Both the position numbers and the translations under genes were made by a program. This document shows positions 1 to 7,380 of a stretch of 64,000 bases of DNA, in pieces. The notes beneath the pieces are model-generated. The model did no database searches. It was not told the DNA's origin and saw nothing but the letters and a program-made list of their open reading frames with translations. Each line of letters starts with the position of its first letter. Within the stretch, counting starts at the first letter, position 1. Source of the stretch: Halobacillus kuroshimensis DSM 18393. Its GTDB lineage: Bacteria; Bacillota; Bacilli; Bacillales; Halobacillaceae. Where the stretch lies: assembly GCF_000425705.1 (NCBI RefSeq), contig NZ_AUDY01000008.1, forward strand, positions 1-64,000. Reading direction: 5' to 3'.

Positions 1-286
1 TTCAGATCAAGGCTTTCATTACACTCACCCTCATTTTCAATCTAGAGTGAAAAAAGCTGGCCTTCTCCAGTCGATGTCCCGCAGAGGAAACTGTTGGGAT
101 AACGCCCCAATGGAATCATTCTTTGGTCATTTGAAAGATATGGTGGATCATAAAGCATGTGAGAGCTTTAACCAACTAAAAGAAGAAGTGAACAACTATA
201 TAAGTAAATATAATAACGAGAGATATCAGTGGAAGTTAAATAAGATGACCCCGGTACAATACCGAGGCCATCTCTTAGCTGCCTAA
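1..286 (+). mobile_element. IS3-family transposase, C-terminal fragment (cut by window start)
   Basis: This is the last ~95 codons of an IS3-family (IS150-like) OrfB transposase. The frame is open from base 2 and reads SDQG near the start, which carries the second catalytic Asp of the DDE triad; the catalytic Glu is in NAPMESFFG some 40 residues later. The C-terminal YNNERYQWKLNKMTPVQYR segment is typical of the family (rve domain end). The upstream two thirds of the transposase lies outside the window, so I cannot tell whether the element is intact. Confidence 0.93.
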
Positions 287-327
287 GGCTCTTTTTATAA
301 ACTGTCCATATTATGGGGTACAGTTCA
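287..327 (+). repeat. Putative right terminal end of the IS3-family element
   Basis: After the transposase stop there is a short stretch ending in GGGGTACAGTTCA. IS3-family elements typically end 5'-TG...CA-3', so the right inverted repeat plausibly ends at 327, 24 bases before the stop codon of the leftward NifU-like gene. The left end is not in the window, so the boundary is an inference and no target duplication can be checked. Confidence 0.5.
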
Positions 328-350
328 GTTCTAAACGGCAGGGCTGTTTT

Positions 351-614
351 TTAATATCCGTATTCTTCCAGTGTGCTTTTCACTTTCGGTGTAAGTTCAT
401 CCCAGTCTCCCTGTGGAAGCTTGTTCACAGTGATGAAGTTTTGGAAGCCGAATACGTTATCGACACCGTCCAGCTCCATTAGATCGTTCATGATTTTGTG
501 CTCACTTGTCTGCCCCGGCATCACGGACACACTGCCGTCTCCCTGAAAGATCATGGATTCCGTCGTGAACTTGCGTGCATTCGGATTGGGTGTTTCCTGT
601 ACTTGTATAGCCAT
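351..614 (-). CDS. NifU N-terminal domain (Nfu_N) protein
   Basis: An 87-residue protein that is essentially one Nfu N-terminal domain, recognisable from QETPNPNARKF near the N-terminus and the VDNVFGFQNFITVNK segment. In Nfu proteins this domain sits before the CxxC-containing Fe-S scaffold domain; here there is no CxxC, so it is unlikely to carry a cluster alone. Bacillaceae have stand-alone copies of unknown role, possibly in Fe-S delivery. The start is ATG at 614 with a GAGGAGG site 6 bases upstream. The gene reads toward the IS end and lacks an obvious own terminator, so the IS may have landed just downstream of it. Confidence 0.8.
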   Translation of the reverse strand: MAIQVQETPNPNARKFTTESMIFQGDGSVSVMPGQTSEHKIMNDLMELDGVDNVFGFQNFITVNKLPQGDWDELTPKVKSTLEEYGY

Positions 615-748
615 ATGATTATCCTCCTCTGTTCCATCTGCTCCTATTCTATCAAAAAAATCATGTAATCAAAACTCCTAAACGTTATCAGGCGTGGGAT
701 GGGAATATCTGTGGTACAATGAGAGCAATGTTTGAGGAGGTGTGGAAG

Positions 749-1576
749 ATGGAAACGAAACTAATTGAAGTTCTGCAGCCGATTAAAGAAAACGATTATG
801 CTCTTCCAGAGGGGCAGAACCTGCAGGAATTGACGACGATGATGCTTCAGAAAATCGGAACGGTACATCCTGAGTTGAGAGATAACCTGATCCACTCCAT
901 TTTTACAACGTTTATTGAGCGTGGTCATTATTCGAATGACCAGTTGAAAAATATACTTCAGTCCGTCTTAAATAAAAATTATTTGTTTTACAGAATCGGT
1001 ACGTCCAAGCAGGAGGAAGATGCCGTATTTAAGCGGAGCTTTTCCGTTTTACTGATTCCGCCCATTATGCAGAAGCACAGGGAAGCTCCTTTCCTGAAGG
1101 AAGAGGATGTCCACCGGGTGTGGGAGCATTTGAAGAAATACATGCAGCAGGAAAAAGACCACAGAGGTTATGTGGAAGGGAAGGGATGGGCCCACGCCAT
1201 GGCTCATGCGGCGGATGCGATTTACAGTACAGCCGCCTGTGAGGAAATTACCCGTGAGGAAATTCTCCATATGCTTCCCGTCATCCGGGAACAGTTTCTC
1301 ATCGACCAGCCTTACCTTTTTGATGAAGAAGAAAGAATGGTCACCGCTGTATTGATGATGTTCCGCAAAATTGACCATGTGGAGCGGATGGAATGGCTGG
1401 AGACCCTCCTTTATATAAGAGACGGGTGGCAGGACCCTAAGGAAGACATCATTATCAACAACAGCAAACATTTTATGAGAGCGATGTATTTCCGTATGCT
1501 TGAAGGGGATTACCGGGAGCTTCGACAGGTTTTAGAAAATCTTCTGAGGGAACTTAGGAAGCAGGAAGCCTATTAA
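749..1576 (+). CDS. DUF2785 family protein
   Basis: A soluble, mostly helical protein of 275 residues with the GYVEGKGWAHAMAHAADA motif (about residues 135-152) typical of DUF2785, a family of unknown function in Firmicutes. The frame is open further upstream (ATG at 719), but GAGGAGGTG lies just before the ATG at 749, and the likely -10 element TACAAT (715-720) overlaps the upstream ATG, so 749 is the better start. It is followed after 15 bases by a small membrane protein gene on the same strand. No catalytic motif is visible. Confidence 0.72.
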   Translation: METKLIEVLQPIKENDYALPEGQNLQELTTMMLQKIGTVHPELRDNLIHSIFTTFIERGHYSNDQLKNILQSVLNKNYLFYRIGTSKQEEDAVFKRSFSVLLIPPIMQKHREAPFLKEEDVHRVWEHLKKYMQQEKDHRGYVEGKGWAHAMAHAADAIYSTAACEEITREEILHMLPVIREQFLIDQPYLFDEEERMVTAVLMMFRKIDHVERMEWLETLLYIRDGWQDPKEDIIINNSKHFMRAMYFRMLEGDYRELRQVLENLLRELRKQEAY

Positions 1577-1591
1577 ACCTGGAGGAAGCCT

Positions 1592-2017
1592 ATGATTCGA
1601 TGGGGACTGTTTATCGGAACGACATCTGGGATTGTCCTTGGCCTGTACATGTGGTTCGTCGAGAAGATTACGGGGGATAAAGTGTATACGCTGTTGATGA
1701 ACGTAGACTTTATTCCGTGGTTCGGAAGTATTGACTGGCCGGTACTTATGGAGTGGTTTTTTCATATGATCATATCCTGGATCATCGGTCTGGTGTATGT
1801 GTGGCTGTTTATGTACCGGGTCAAAAATACGTCCCGGAACCATTGGCGGGCAGCGGCTCTTTTGACAGCGCCTGCCGCCTTAACTTATGTCCCGCTTACC
1901 ATCCTTGCTCTTAAGGAAACACCACCGGTGACAGATGGATCCGCCGTTCTCTTCTGGCTGATCGGTCATGTCCTTTATGCCGTGACCTTGAAAAAATCCT
2001 ATGATCGTTTTACGTAA
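1592..2017 (+). CDS. Conserved integral membrane protein, four predicted TM segments
   Basis: A 141-residue hydrophobic protein with about four membrane segments (residues ~3-22, ~52-74, ~86-107 and ~117-134). It resembles YagU-like small membrane proteins but I do not recognise the family with certainty. It starts 15 bases after the DUF2785 gene, behind a GGAGG site, so the two are probably co-transcribed. Its stop lies inside a bidirectional terminator hairpin and its last 8 bases overlap the convergent DUF6944 gene. Confidence 0.65.
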   Translation: MIRWGLFIGTTSGIVLGLYMWFVEKITGDKVYTLLMNVDFIPWFGSIDWPVLMEWFFHMIISWIIGLVYVWLFMYRVKNTSRNHWRAAALLTAPAALTYVPLTILALKETPPVTDGSAVLFWLIGHVLYAVTLKKSYDRFT

Positions 2018-2558
2018 AAGGCGGGGTCTTCCCCGTCTTTTTCTCGTGAATGCGATCCGCCTCAGCGGCCAGGGCGGACAAAACGGCTCCTCCGGCCTGG
2101 ATCCAGCTGCCGATCAGGTTGAGGGAGGGGGCTTCCTCCCCGCGCCGTTCTTTTCCTGACCCGACGGCCTGCATGGAATTCCCGATGACTTCCATCAGCT
2201 GACCGTTCAAAGTATAGACGGAAAAACGACTGGCGGGGCCTTTCAAAGTTTCGGAAAAGGCGATGGTTCCGCCGAGTGCCTGTAAAAGATTTCCCTGGAT
2301 GACCAGGGTCAGCTCCTCGTTTTCCGGCAGATCCGCGAGCAGGCTGTAGACGATGGCTGTATTTCCTGAGGCCTGGATCAAGCTTCCGGCTGTACGGAGT
2401 GTAAAGGTTCCGTCTTCATTGGCAGCAAGCCCGTTTCCGGATGCTTGAAGAACGTTACCGATGAGATCGAGGTCGTCATTATCAATGGTTATGCTGACAG
2501 CCGAGGCGATTGTCCCTGCAGCGGTCACCCATAAACCGAAAGTCTGATCCTGTTCCAT
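2010..2558 (-). CDS. DUF6944-type repetitive protein
   Basis: A 182-residue protein built from degenerate repeats with the core GNxLQAxGN (for example GNVLQASGN, GSLIQASGN, GNLLQALGG, GNSMQAVGS, GSWIQAGGA), spaced about 28-30 residues apart across the whole length. This matches the DUF6944 family of repetitive Bacillaceae proteins; no function is established. The regular G/Q/A pattern suggests a stacked beta or helix-turn solenoid. No signal peptide or TM segment is evident. ATG start at 2558 with AAGGAGGCGGAGAG upstream. Its 3' end runs into a terminator hairpin shared with the convergent gene. Confidence 0.7.
   Translation of the reverse strand: MEQDQTFGLWVTAAGTIASAVSITIDNDDLDLIGNVLQASGNGLAANEDGTFTLRTAGSLIQASGNTAIVYSLLADLPENEELTLVIQGNLLQALGGTIAFSETLKGPASRFSVYTLNGQLMEVIGNSMQAVGSGKERRGEEAPSLNLIGSWIQAGGAVLSALAAEADRIHEKKTGKTPPFT
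2016..2043. terminator. Bidirectional rho-independent terminator inside a coding end
   Basis: GGCGGGG-TCTT-CCCCGTC flanked by A and T runs. It ends the 1592-2017 gene on + and also forms the last codons of the convergent DUF6944 gene on -. Confidence 0.75.
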
Positions 2559-2641
2559 TTCTCTCCGCCTCCTTACAGCTATTGTATACAGGTGGGGGAG
2601 GGGGGGTTTCAGGAAAAGCGCAGAAGTTTTTGGAACCCACT

Positions 2642-2674
2642 AAAAAGGACTGCCGGAATTCAATCCGGCAGTCC
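2642..2674 (-). terminator. Strong hairpin with T-tract on the minus strand, no clear upstream gene
   Basis: Perfect 11-bp stem GGACTGCCGGA / TCCGGCAGTCC, followed on the minus strand by TTTTT. It lies upstream of the DUF6944 start, so it would end a leftward transcript from 2.7-3.2 kb, where no convincing gene is present; a lost gene or an RNA is possible. Confidence 0.6.
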
Positions 2675-2730
2675 GAAGAAAAAGCCTGTGTTATCCAGTC
2701 AGAGTTCGCCGCATGTCGTGTTGAGGGGAC

Positions 2731-2854
2731 ACGTTCCGCTTATCGGTGGATGCTTGCCGCGGGCACGGCCTCAACTAACTTGGTCAAGAAAACCATTGGA
2801 CCAAGTGGATCTTCGGCTCGCGCTGTTCCCGCAGGCGTCACCACCGAACGCTCC
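2731..2854 (+). repeat. Dispersed hairpin repeat, copy A
   Basis: About 120 bp, closely matching stretches at 40039-40163 and 41233-41347. Shared core blocks are GATGCTTGCC(C)GCGGGCACGG, CTAACTTGGTCAAGAA, ACCAAGTGGATC and GTTCCCGCAGGC. Left and right halves are imperfectly complementary, with an outer stem CGGTGG...CCACCG and an inner stem ACTTGGTC...GACCAAGT, so the whole unit folds as one long hairpin. The loop-proximal arm in this copy has mismatches (TTGGACCAAG instead of CTTGACCAAG). Short ORFs crossing it look spurious. Confidence 0.85.
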
Positions 2855-3077
2855 TCGTGCCGACGTTAGAATATAGAGGAGAGAGATTGTGCACTAAGCA
2901 GGTTCGCAGATTCAAGAAAACGCATGGGCTGCGCTATTACCGCTTTTGTGGAAAACAAAAAGGGAAAGAACAGGCGCTGATAGCGGCTGCCTGCCGGAAA
3001 ATGAAAAAGATTGTCCTCCATCAAGCAAGGGTGAGCGGGGTGAAGGAGAGTCTTTTTCGATGTTAAAAAACGCCCAA

Positions 3078-3199
3078 GGAGCGGTGCCCCTTCCACTCCT
3101 GCGTAAGAACGAGTGGTCCGAGATCGCCGAGCGTGGGTTTTGCGAGGAAACTCGGGCGCTCGTCCACTCGTCCGCGGAAAGAGAAGGGGCTTTCGCTCC
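3078..3199. repeat. Second type of long hairpin element
   Basis: A 122-bp imperfect palindrome unrelated in sequence to the copy A repeat: outer arms GGAGCG..CCCCTTC and GAAGGGG..CGCTCC, middle arms ACGAGTGG and CCACTCGT, inner arms CGAGCG and CGCTCG. No second copy was seen in the window. The stretch 2560-3360 holds only this element, copy A, two terminators and no believable protein gene. Confidence 0.7.
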
Positions 3200-3254
3200 T
3201 GGGGGTAAGAAAGAAAAAAGCTTATAAAGAAACAGAGATTTCTCTACAAGCTGA

Positions 3255-3290
3255 GAAAAACACCCGCAGGACGGGTGTTTTTCTTTTTTA
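3255..3290. terminator. Bidirectional rho-independent terminator
   Basis: AAAAACACCCG-CAGGA-CGGGTGTTTTT followed by a T-rich run. On the minus strand it lies upstream of the DUF3813 gene; on + it would close any transcript through the repeat-rich stretch. Confidence 0.75.
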
Positions 3291-3360
3291 TTAAATCATT
3301 AGGGGGGCACTTCTGATATACCCCGGACAGACGGAAATCAATCCGATCTGAATAAAAAAT

Positions 3361-3567
3361 TTACTGCAGGTTGTTATGATGGGCTTCCATCTGCTGCTCC
3401 AACTGCTGTAGCTGTTGTTTCTCCTGTTGTGAACATTGGCTATAGGCAGATTGGATCGCTTGTCTGGCCGCCTCCATATCCTGCTGGCTCGTAGCATCAT
3501 GTCTTCCGCCACGCTGGGTGAAACGGTTGACTGCATCGCGCGCATTTTCAAAAAGGTTTTTCTCCAT
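3361..3567 (-). CDS. DUF3813 family small protein
   Basis: A 68-residue, Gln-rich, charged helical protein (QEKQQLQQLEQQMEAHHNNLQ C-terminus) with the NLFENARDAVNRF start typical of DUF3813, a family of unknown function in Bacillaceae. The GGAGGG ribosome site is supplied by the last codons of a 48-codon ORF just upstream (3570-3716), so translation is probably coupled. Family assignment is from memory of the motif; function unknown. Confidence 0.65.
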   Translation of the reverse strand: MEKNLFENARDAVNRFTQRGGRHDATSQQDMEAARQAIQSAYSQCSQQEKQQLQQLEQQMEAHHNNLQ

Positions 3568-3569
3568 GG

Positions 3570-3716
3570 TTAAAACCCTCCTACTGTATGCCGGTCGGTT
3601 TCCATTTGTTTACGATCTGCATCTGTCAGCCTTTGCGGCTCCATGATGCTTTCGTCAAATGTCTCCACTTCCACCCGGCTGTTGTCTTTGCGGCTGTCCT
3701 GCTTACGCTGCTCCAT
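3570..3716 (-). CDS. 48-residue hydrophilic small protein
   Basis: The sequence starts MEQRKQDSRKDNSRVEVETF and ends DRHTVGGF. It is highly charged, has no TM segment and is probably disordered. The start has AGGAGGG 7 bases upstream. Its C-terminal GGF codons contain the ribosome site of the following DUF3813 gene 3 bases on, which argues for a real, co-translated unit. I do not recognise a family. Confidence 0.6.
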   Translation of the reverse strand: MEQRKQDSRKDNSRVEVETFDESIMEPQRLTDADRKQMETDRHTVGGF

Positions 3717-3735
3717 GACAAGACCCTCCTGTCAT

Positions 3736-3768
3736 AAAAAAAGCCTGAACGCTTTCACGTTCAAGCTT
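3736..3768 (-). terminator. Terminator of the HAD phosphatase gene
   Basis: On the minus strand AAGC-TTGAACG-TGAAA-GCGTTCA-GGCTTTTTTT, 45 bases after the stop of the leftward HAD gene and just upstream of the 48-codon ORF. Confidence 0.75.
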
Positions 3769-3812
3769 AGTATGGCTGAGAGCAGTGGCTTTAACCGAGG
3801 AAACCATTTCCT

Positions 3813-4631
3813 TTAGATCGCACGTTTATTAAGGCTCAAATACTGATCAAGAAAAGCCCCGATGCCGTCTTCTTCGTTCGTGCCGGTGATGTGATTGGCG
3901 ACGTCCTTCAATTCGTTGATCGCATTTCCCATAGCAACGCCTACTCCGGCATAGTCGATCATTTCAAGATCATTATCCTCATCACCAAAAGCGATAATCC
4001 GGTCCTGGGGGATGTGGAAATAACGGGAGATCTTATCCAGGCCGACCGCCTTGTTCAGCCCTGCCCTTACAATTTCGATTACGTGATAGGGAGCGCCCCA
4101 TTTGCGGTGGTCGATCAGGGCAGCGTGTTCATCCAGTTGCGCGCGGATCGCTTTAATTTTTTCCTCCTCAGGATGAATGAGAATGGAAGTCGGATCATCT
4201 TTTAAGTTGGCCTGCAGACGCCCGACCGTAATCGGATCATTTTTCGTCTGGAAAATACTCATGATGTCCTCGTCATATTGGTCAAGGTATACTTGATCCT
4301 TTACTTCTGCCAGGATGTTTTTGACGCCCAGTTCCTGGCAGGTATGAATGATTTTATGCGCGGTGCGGATCCCTAAAGGAGAGTGGATCGCATCCCAGCG
4401 GTGATCGGAAGGATGATGAATCAGTGCCCCGTTGAAATTGACCATCGGTGTTTCCAGTCCAAGCTCATGATAATAATCAATGCTTGCTCTGTGTGGACGG
4501 CCTGTAGCGATGACAACGATGTGTCCCTGATCCATAGCCTTTTGGACGATCCCCTTCGTTTTTTCACTGATTTTTTTCTCATCAGTCAATAGGGTACCGT
4601 CTAAATCCAATGCAATTAAATGCTGTTCCAT
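3813..4631 (-). CDS. yitU: Cof-type HAD-IIB phosphatase (YitU-like)
   Basis: A 272-residue HAD-superfamily hydrolase. Motif I DLDGT (residues ~9-13) holds the nucleophile and general acid Asp; ATGR is motif II; a Lys before the cap end and GDEDNDLEM form motifs III/IV. A C2B cap (HAD-IIB) lies between. B. subtilis YitU is in the same arrangement beside yitV and yitW; the family dephosphorylates small sugar or flavin-precursor phosphates, and the exact substrate cannot be told here. The frame extends to 4718, but GAGGTG precedes the ATG at 4631, which also gives the family N-terminus. Divergent from the yitV homologue. Confidence 0.85.
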   Translation of the reverse strand: MEQHLIALDLDGTLLTDEKKISEKTKGIVQKAMDQGHIVVIATGRPHRASIDYYHELGLETPMVNFNGALIHHPSDHRWDAIHSPLGIRTAHKIIHTCQELGVKNILAEVKDQVYLDQYDEDIMSIFQTKNDPITVGRLQANLKDDPTSILIHPEEEKIKAIRAQLDEHAALIDHRKWGAPYHVIEIVRAGLNKAVGLDKISRYFHIPQDRIIAFGDEDNDLEMIDYAGVGVAMGNAINELKDVANHITGTNEEDGIGAFLDQYLSLNKRAI

Positions 4632-4810
4632 ACTATTCACCTCATTTTGTATGTATAGTTTATCGGTCAGGTCATGGATTGTAAAGAATATCCTCCTTGA
4701 TGACCTAACACTTTCCAATCAAGAACCGCAGTGTTACGATAAATTATAGACCGTTTTTATTAAACATGCCTTAAGGCCAAGTAAAGATTATCAGAAAGGA
4801 ACCAGCCGCA

Positions 4811-5575
4811 ATGATAGGGATATACCGTAATTCATACAAAAACGTACCAGCACTTACCATTGTAGATACAGAAAAACAGGACCAGCCGCTCCCTGTATTC
4901 ATTTATTTTCACGGCTTTACAAGTGCGAAGGAGCACAATCTTCCACAGGCTTATATGCTCGCGCAGAAGGGCTACCGTGTAGTTCTGCCGGACAGCGCCT
5001 TTCACGGAGAGAGGGAAGAGGATCTTTCAAAAAAGGAACTCGATATGAAGTTCTGGGACATCGTTTATCAAAACCTGAAAGATCTGCAGGATCTAAAGGA
5101 TGAACTTGACCGCCTTGATCTGATCCTTGACCGTCGTATCGGCGTAGGAGGCACATCCATGGGTGGAATCACGACAAGTGCAGCTTTGACGATGTATCCA
5201 TGGATCCAGGCGTCAGCGGTCATGATGGGGTCGCCGAAAATTGTGGACTTTGCAGAGCGCACCATCAAAGGAGCTGAAAAGGCAGGTCTTCATGTGCCGC
5301 TCAGTCAGGAGGATCTGGATGAGATGTATGATTCCCTGGCAGGCATCGACCTCTCCAGACAGATGGACAAACTGTTTGGACGGCCCTTGTTCTTCTGGCA
5401 CGGAGATGCCGATCCAGTCGTACCGTTTGAGCATTCGTACGACTTCTATAACGAAGCGATCAAACAGTATAAAAATCCAGAAAACATCCGTTTCTTGAGG
5501 GAAGTGGGACGGGACCATAAAGTAAGCCGGTTCGGAATGGTTGAAATGGTAAATTGGCTGGAACTTGTGCTGTAA
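4811..5575 (+). CDS. yitV: Alpha/beta hydrolase (YitV-like esterase)
   Basis: A 254-residue alpha/beta hydrolase. The nucleophile elbow is GGTSMGG (Ser near residue 117), the acid is in HGDADPVVPF, and the His is in GRDHKVSRFG near the C-terminus. An HGFTSAKEH segment provides the oxyanion region. B. subtilis YitV (prolyl-oligopeptidase-like esterase) occupies the same position next to yitU and yitW. No signal peptide, so cytoplasmic. ATG start with AAGGA upstream. Substrate unknown. Confidence 0.85.
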   Translation: MIGIYRNSYKNVPALTIVDTEKQDQPLPVFIYFHGFTSAKEHNLPQAYMLAQKGYRVVLPDSAFHGEREEDLSKKELDMKFWDIVYQNLKDLQDLKDELDRLDLILDRRIGVGGTSMGGITTSAALTMYPWIQASAVMMGSPKIVDFAERTIKGAEKAGLHVPLSQEDLDEMYDSLAGIDLSRQMDKLFGRPLFFWHGDADPVVPFEHSYDFYNEAIKQYKNPENIRFLREVGRDHKVSRFGMVEMVNWLELVL

Positions 5576-5648
5576 CAGCGGGATTATTTTATTATCTCCA
5601 ATATTTTGTTTATAATAGAGTTTGAAATACTGTGAAGGGGGAAGTAAA

Positions 5649-5963
5649 TTGAGTACAACTGCATTGGAAGAAAACGCAATGGGCGCCCTTGAGAATGTCA
5701 TTGACCCGGAACTCGGCATTGATATTGTCAACCTCGGTCTTGTCTATGGTGTTGATATAGAAGACAACGGAGACACAAAGGTGACAATGACCTTGACCGC
5801 CATGGGCTGCCCGCTCGCAGGACACATTGAGCAGGACGTTAAGCGCGCACTTGCTGATCTGCCTGAATTGAATGAGATTACCGTAAACATTGTTTGGAAT
5901 CCACCTTGGACGAAGGACCGCATGAGCCGTTATGCGAAAATCGCTCTTGGAATTCCGGATTGA
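5649..5963 (+). CDS. yitW: MIP18/DUF59 family protein (YitW-like, Fe-S assembly)
   Basis: A 104-residue DUF59 protein: VIDPELGIDIVNLGLVYGV at the N-terminus and a TLTAMGCPLAGHI segment whose Cys is conserved in SufT/MIP18 proteins, which help Fe-S cluster assembly. The best start is TTG at 5649, 7 bases after GAAGGGGG; upstream in-frame codons overlap this ribosome site. It lies 73 bases after yitV and is followed by a terminator. Confidence 0.88.
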   Translation: MSTTALEENAMGALENVIDPELGIDIVNLGLVYGVDIEDNGDTKVTMTLTAMGCPLAGHIEQDVKRALADLPELNEITVNIVWNPPWTKDRMSRYAKIALGIPD

Positions 5964-5974
5964 TGAAAGGTGAG

Positions 5975-6007
5975 CCCCCTGCCGTATGAAATGCGGCAGG
6001 GGTTTTT
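5975..6007 (+). terminator. Terminator after yitW homologue
   Basis: CCCCTGCCG-TATGAAATG-CGGCAGGGG followed by TTTTT, 12 bases after the stop. Confidence 0.85.
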
Positions 6008-6082
6008 ACATAAGTAAAGCATTTGGATTGGGATAAGGAAGCTTGCAGTGCCTGCTCGTGAATACGAGAGGGAGGGAACGAT

Positions 6083-6613
6083 ATGAAAGAAGCGCCGGTT
6101 TTCCAAATCGTCGGGTATAAAAACAGCGGAAAAACATCCCTGCTCTCCGACTTGATTGCTTTTGGAGCAGAGCGGGAAGAAAAAGTAGCCGCAATCAAAC
6201 GTCATACCCATGAAGAACCATTGAAGGTGATGCATCATGAAACAGACAGCTACCGCCTTCATGAGGCGGGTTCCTTTATGACAGGGGTCGACAGTCCCGG
6301 CCGTTTTCAGCTTGAGCTGTCCCATCAAGAGGACTATACGCTCGACAAGCTTATTTTTTTATACCGCCAGTTTGATCCCGATTTAATTGCTGTAGAAGGG
6401 TATAAGAACGAAGCCTACCCGAAAGCTGTCATCATCAAAAGGGAAGAAGATCTGGAACTGCTCGATCAACTGCACAATATCCAGCTGGTCATTACATGGA
6501 ATGAAGCGATGACCGCGGGCGTTCCTTTTCCAGTGGTTGCACTGAAAGACTGGAGAAAGCGTCTGTCGAAGGTCTATCGTCTGGCGAAAGGGGAGGAGAG
6601 CCGTGAACGGTAA
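6083..6613 (+). CDS. mobB: Molybdopterin-guanine dinucleotide biosynthesis adaptor MobB
   Basis: A 176-residue P-loop GTP-binding protein with Walker A GYKNSGKTS (residues 11-19) and the KRHTHEE and VEGYKNEAYPK motifs of MobB, which assists MobA in attaching GMP to molybdopterin. ATG with GGGAGGG upstream. It is the first gene of an overlapping mobB-moaE-moaD operon; its stop overlaps the moaE start by 11 bases. The usual partners moeA and moeB, adjacent in B. subtilis, are not here. Confidence 0.92.
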   Translation: MKEAPVFQIVGYKNSGKTSLLSDLIAFGAEREEKVAAIKRHTHEEPLKVMHHETDSYRLHEAGSFMTGVDSPGRFQLELSHQEDYTLDKLIFLYRQFDPDLIAVEGYKNEAYPKAVIIKREEDLELLDQLHNIQLVITWNEAMTAGVPFPVVALKDWRKRLSKVYRLAKGEESRER

Positions 6614-7064
6614 ACAAGTATGGGTGACCGAAGAACCTTTGTCTCCCGGCGAGATTATTTCCAGGGTGACGCGTAGGGATGCAGGGGCAATCAACACGTT
6701 CATTGGTACGGTACGTGAGTTTACAAAAGGAAAAAAAACACTCTATTTACACTATGAGGCTTACCCAGCCATGGCAGAAAAGAAGCTTCAACAGATTGCA
6801 GACGAGATAGAGAAGCAGTGGCCGGGCACAACAACGGTGATGGCCCACCGTACCGGCCGCCTTGATATTACGGATATCGCTGTTGTGATTGCTGTTTCCA
6901 CCCCGCACAGGGACGCGTCCTATGCGGCAAGCCGGTATGCCATCGAACGGATTAAGGAAATTGTCCCGATTTGGAAGAAAGAACACTGGGAAGATGGCGA
7001 AGAGTGGATCGGGAATCAGAAGGAAACAAAACCTGGAGTGCCGACGAAGGAGGAAAGCCGATGA
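6603..7064 (+). CDS. moaE: Molybdopterin synthase catalytic subunit MoaE
   Basis: A 153-residue MoaE: DAGAINTFIGTVRE, a YEAYPAMAEKKL segment, MAHRTGRLDITDIAVVIAVSTPHRDASYAASRYAIERIK and the active-site region PIWKKEHWEDGEEWI with the catalytic Lys pair. With MoaD it converts precursor Z to molybdopterin. GTG start at 6603 inside the mobB end, behind GGGGAGGAG. Its stop overlaps the moaD start (ATGA). Confidence 0.93.
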   Translation: MNGKQVWVTEEPLSPGEIISRVTRRDAGAINTFIGTVREFTKGKKTLYLHYEAYPAMAEKKLQQIADEIEKQWPGTTTVMAHRTGRLDITDIAVVIAVSTPHRDASYAASRYAIERIKEIVPIWKKEHWEDGEEWIGNQKETKPGVPTKEESR

Positions 7065-7294
7065 ATCAGCTGTTGTTTTTTGCCGGATTGAAAGAAGCTG
7101 CCGGTACGGAAAACGTTAACATGGATCTTGCCGGATTGACGGTGGAGGAAGTGAAAAAGAAGGTCTTTGAAGTCTACCCAAGTGAACAGCTTCAAACAAG
7201 TATGGTCGCGGTCAATGAAGAGTTTGCCGGTCAGGAACATAAAATTGAAGAAGGCGACACGATTGCCTTTCTTCCTCCGGTAAGCGGCGGCTGA
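7061..7294 (+). CDS. moaD: Molybdopterin synthase sulfur carrier subunit MoaD
   Basis: A 77-residue ubiquitin-like protein ending in FLPPVSGG, the C-terminal Gly-Gly that is thiocarboxylated before sulfur transfer in the MoaDE complex. The ATG at 7061 overlaps the moaE TGA and follows GGAGGAAAGCCG. It is the last gene of the operon; a bidirectional terminator follows about 90 bases on. Confidence 0.92.
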   Translation: MNQLLFFAGLKEAAGTENVNMDLAGLTVEEVKKKVFEVYPSEQLQTSMVAVNEEFAGQEHKIEEGDTIAFLPPVSGG

Positions 7295-7380
7295 AATAAG
7301 AAGGGATTCCCGCCCTTCCATATTGAGGTGAGTGGAAAGAGCGGGCTCTTGAACAGCCACCGGATTTTTCTGCAAAATAA

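Noticed and set aside
2857-3227. Several short ORFs on both strands between copy A and the 3255 terminator
   Set aside because: No ribosome sites, no conserved motifs and they run across hairpin repeats; treated as noise.
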